A stretch of DNA of 64,000 nt from positions 960,501 through 1,024,500 of the forward strand of contig JADLSH010000216.1 of assembly GCA_016169945.1 (NCBI GenBank), in the 5' to 3' direction. Below the pieces are notes generated by a model. It saw nothing but the letters and a program-made list of their open reading frames with translations, was not told the origin of the DNA and made no database searches. A program made the translations under genes and the position numbers. Source of the DNA: Trachythela sp. YZ-2020. Lineage: Eukaryota > Cnidaria > Anthozoa > Malacalcyonacea > Clavulariidae. Positions 63,759-64,000 of this stretch are shown in pieces; position 1 is the first letter of the stretch, and each line of letters starts with the position of its first letter.

Positions 63759-63977
63759 CAGTCGATTTCATCAAAATATTTCCATCACAGTTCGTTCCGA
63801 ACTTCTCAAATTCGTTGCGAAGTTCAAAAGTTCATAATGATTCACAAGCAGGTTTGTAAACAAACCCTCTGATTGGCTACTAAAAAAGGTAGCCAATCAA
63901 ATGCTCAGTTTACAAACTGTTTGTGAATCATTATGAATTTGCGGAATATTTTGGCAAACGTTTGATGAAATCGACTG
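63759..63977. mobile_element. MITE with TA target duplication in the right arm
   Basis: The ends CAGTCGATTTCATCAAA and TTTGATGAAATCGACTG are perfect inverted repeats flanked by TA. The mirror position in the left arm (near 53390) has a single TA and no insert. The inner part contains a second inverted repeat (GTAGCCAATCA, TGATTGGCTAC). Confidence 0.88.
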
Positions 63978-64000
63978 TAAGTCGTATGTTCGTAAGCCAT

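Larger units (their letters stand above)
53367..64000. repeat. Large imperfect inverted repeat
   Basis: 53367-53515 is inverted at 63630-64000, 54037-54345 at about 60630-60920, and 55630-55755 at about 60480-60640, in mirror order. The arms differ by substitutions and by separate insertions. An intact LINE lies near the centre. The right arm may continue beyond the window. Confidence 0.8.

Noticed and set aside
1..64000. Endogenous viral sequence
   Set aside because: No capsid, envelope, integrase or LTR pair was recognised. The only reverse transcriptases are of the non-LTR type.

Overview
The window looks like animal nuclear DNA. It is AT-rich and has spliced genes with GT/AG introns, non-LTR retrotransposons, hAT-type and other DNA transposons, a tRNA-derived SINE, foldback MITEs and long simple-sequence arrays. 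No prokaryotic operon is visible. The mix of repeats and the type of host gene suggest a marine invertebrate, most likely a cnidarian; that placement is inference, because no species-diagnostic gene is present.

The only host gene family I can support encodes a secreted aerolysin-like (ETX/MTX2-type) pore-forming protein with an N-terminal array of cysteine-rich repeats. It occurs three times, all on the plus strand. Copy 1 (2042-10899) has seven exons whose phases all agree, giving 569 codons. Copy 2 (34231-44357) has all seven exon positions, but exon 2 is out of frame by one base and most of exon 6 is gone, next to an expanded pentanucleotide array. Copy 3 (from 52414) shows only exon 1, with a 13-base deletion in the signal-peptide region, before large insertions interrupt it.

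The copies lie in segmental duplications: block A (about 846-17820), block B (about 31240-47325) and block C (about 49570-53282). Comparing the blocks exposes insertions and deletions as filled or empty sites. One 668-bp hAT MITE in A has a perfect 8-bp target duplication and a clean empty site in B. Each block also carries a kelch-like pseudogene and a decayed LINE, except that C ends before reaching them.

Between A and B (about 20310-31100) lies a tandem array with a period of about 2.1 kb, itself made of nested MITEs and interrupted by a degenerate hAT transposon (22199 to about 25480). The right end (53367-64000) is a large, imperfect inverted repeat. An apparently intact two-ORF LINE (ORF1 58668-59753, ORF2 55981-58638) sits near its centre, and its right arm carries a 2.47-kb array of TACTCG and TAGTCG hexamers.

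Apart from the pore-forming gene, little here looks like a functional host gene. Most long open frames are artefacts of simple repeats.
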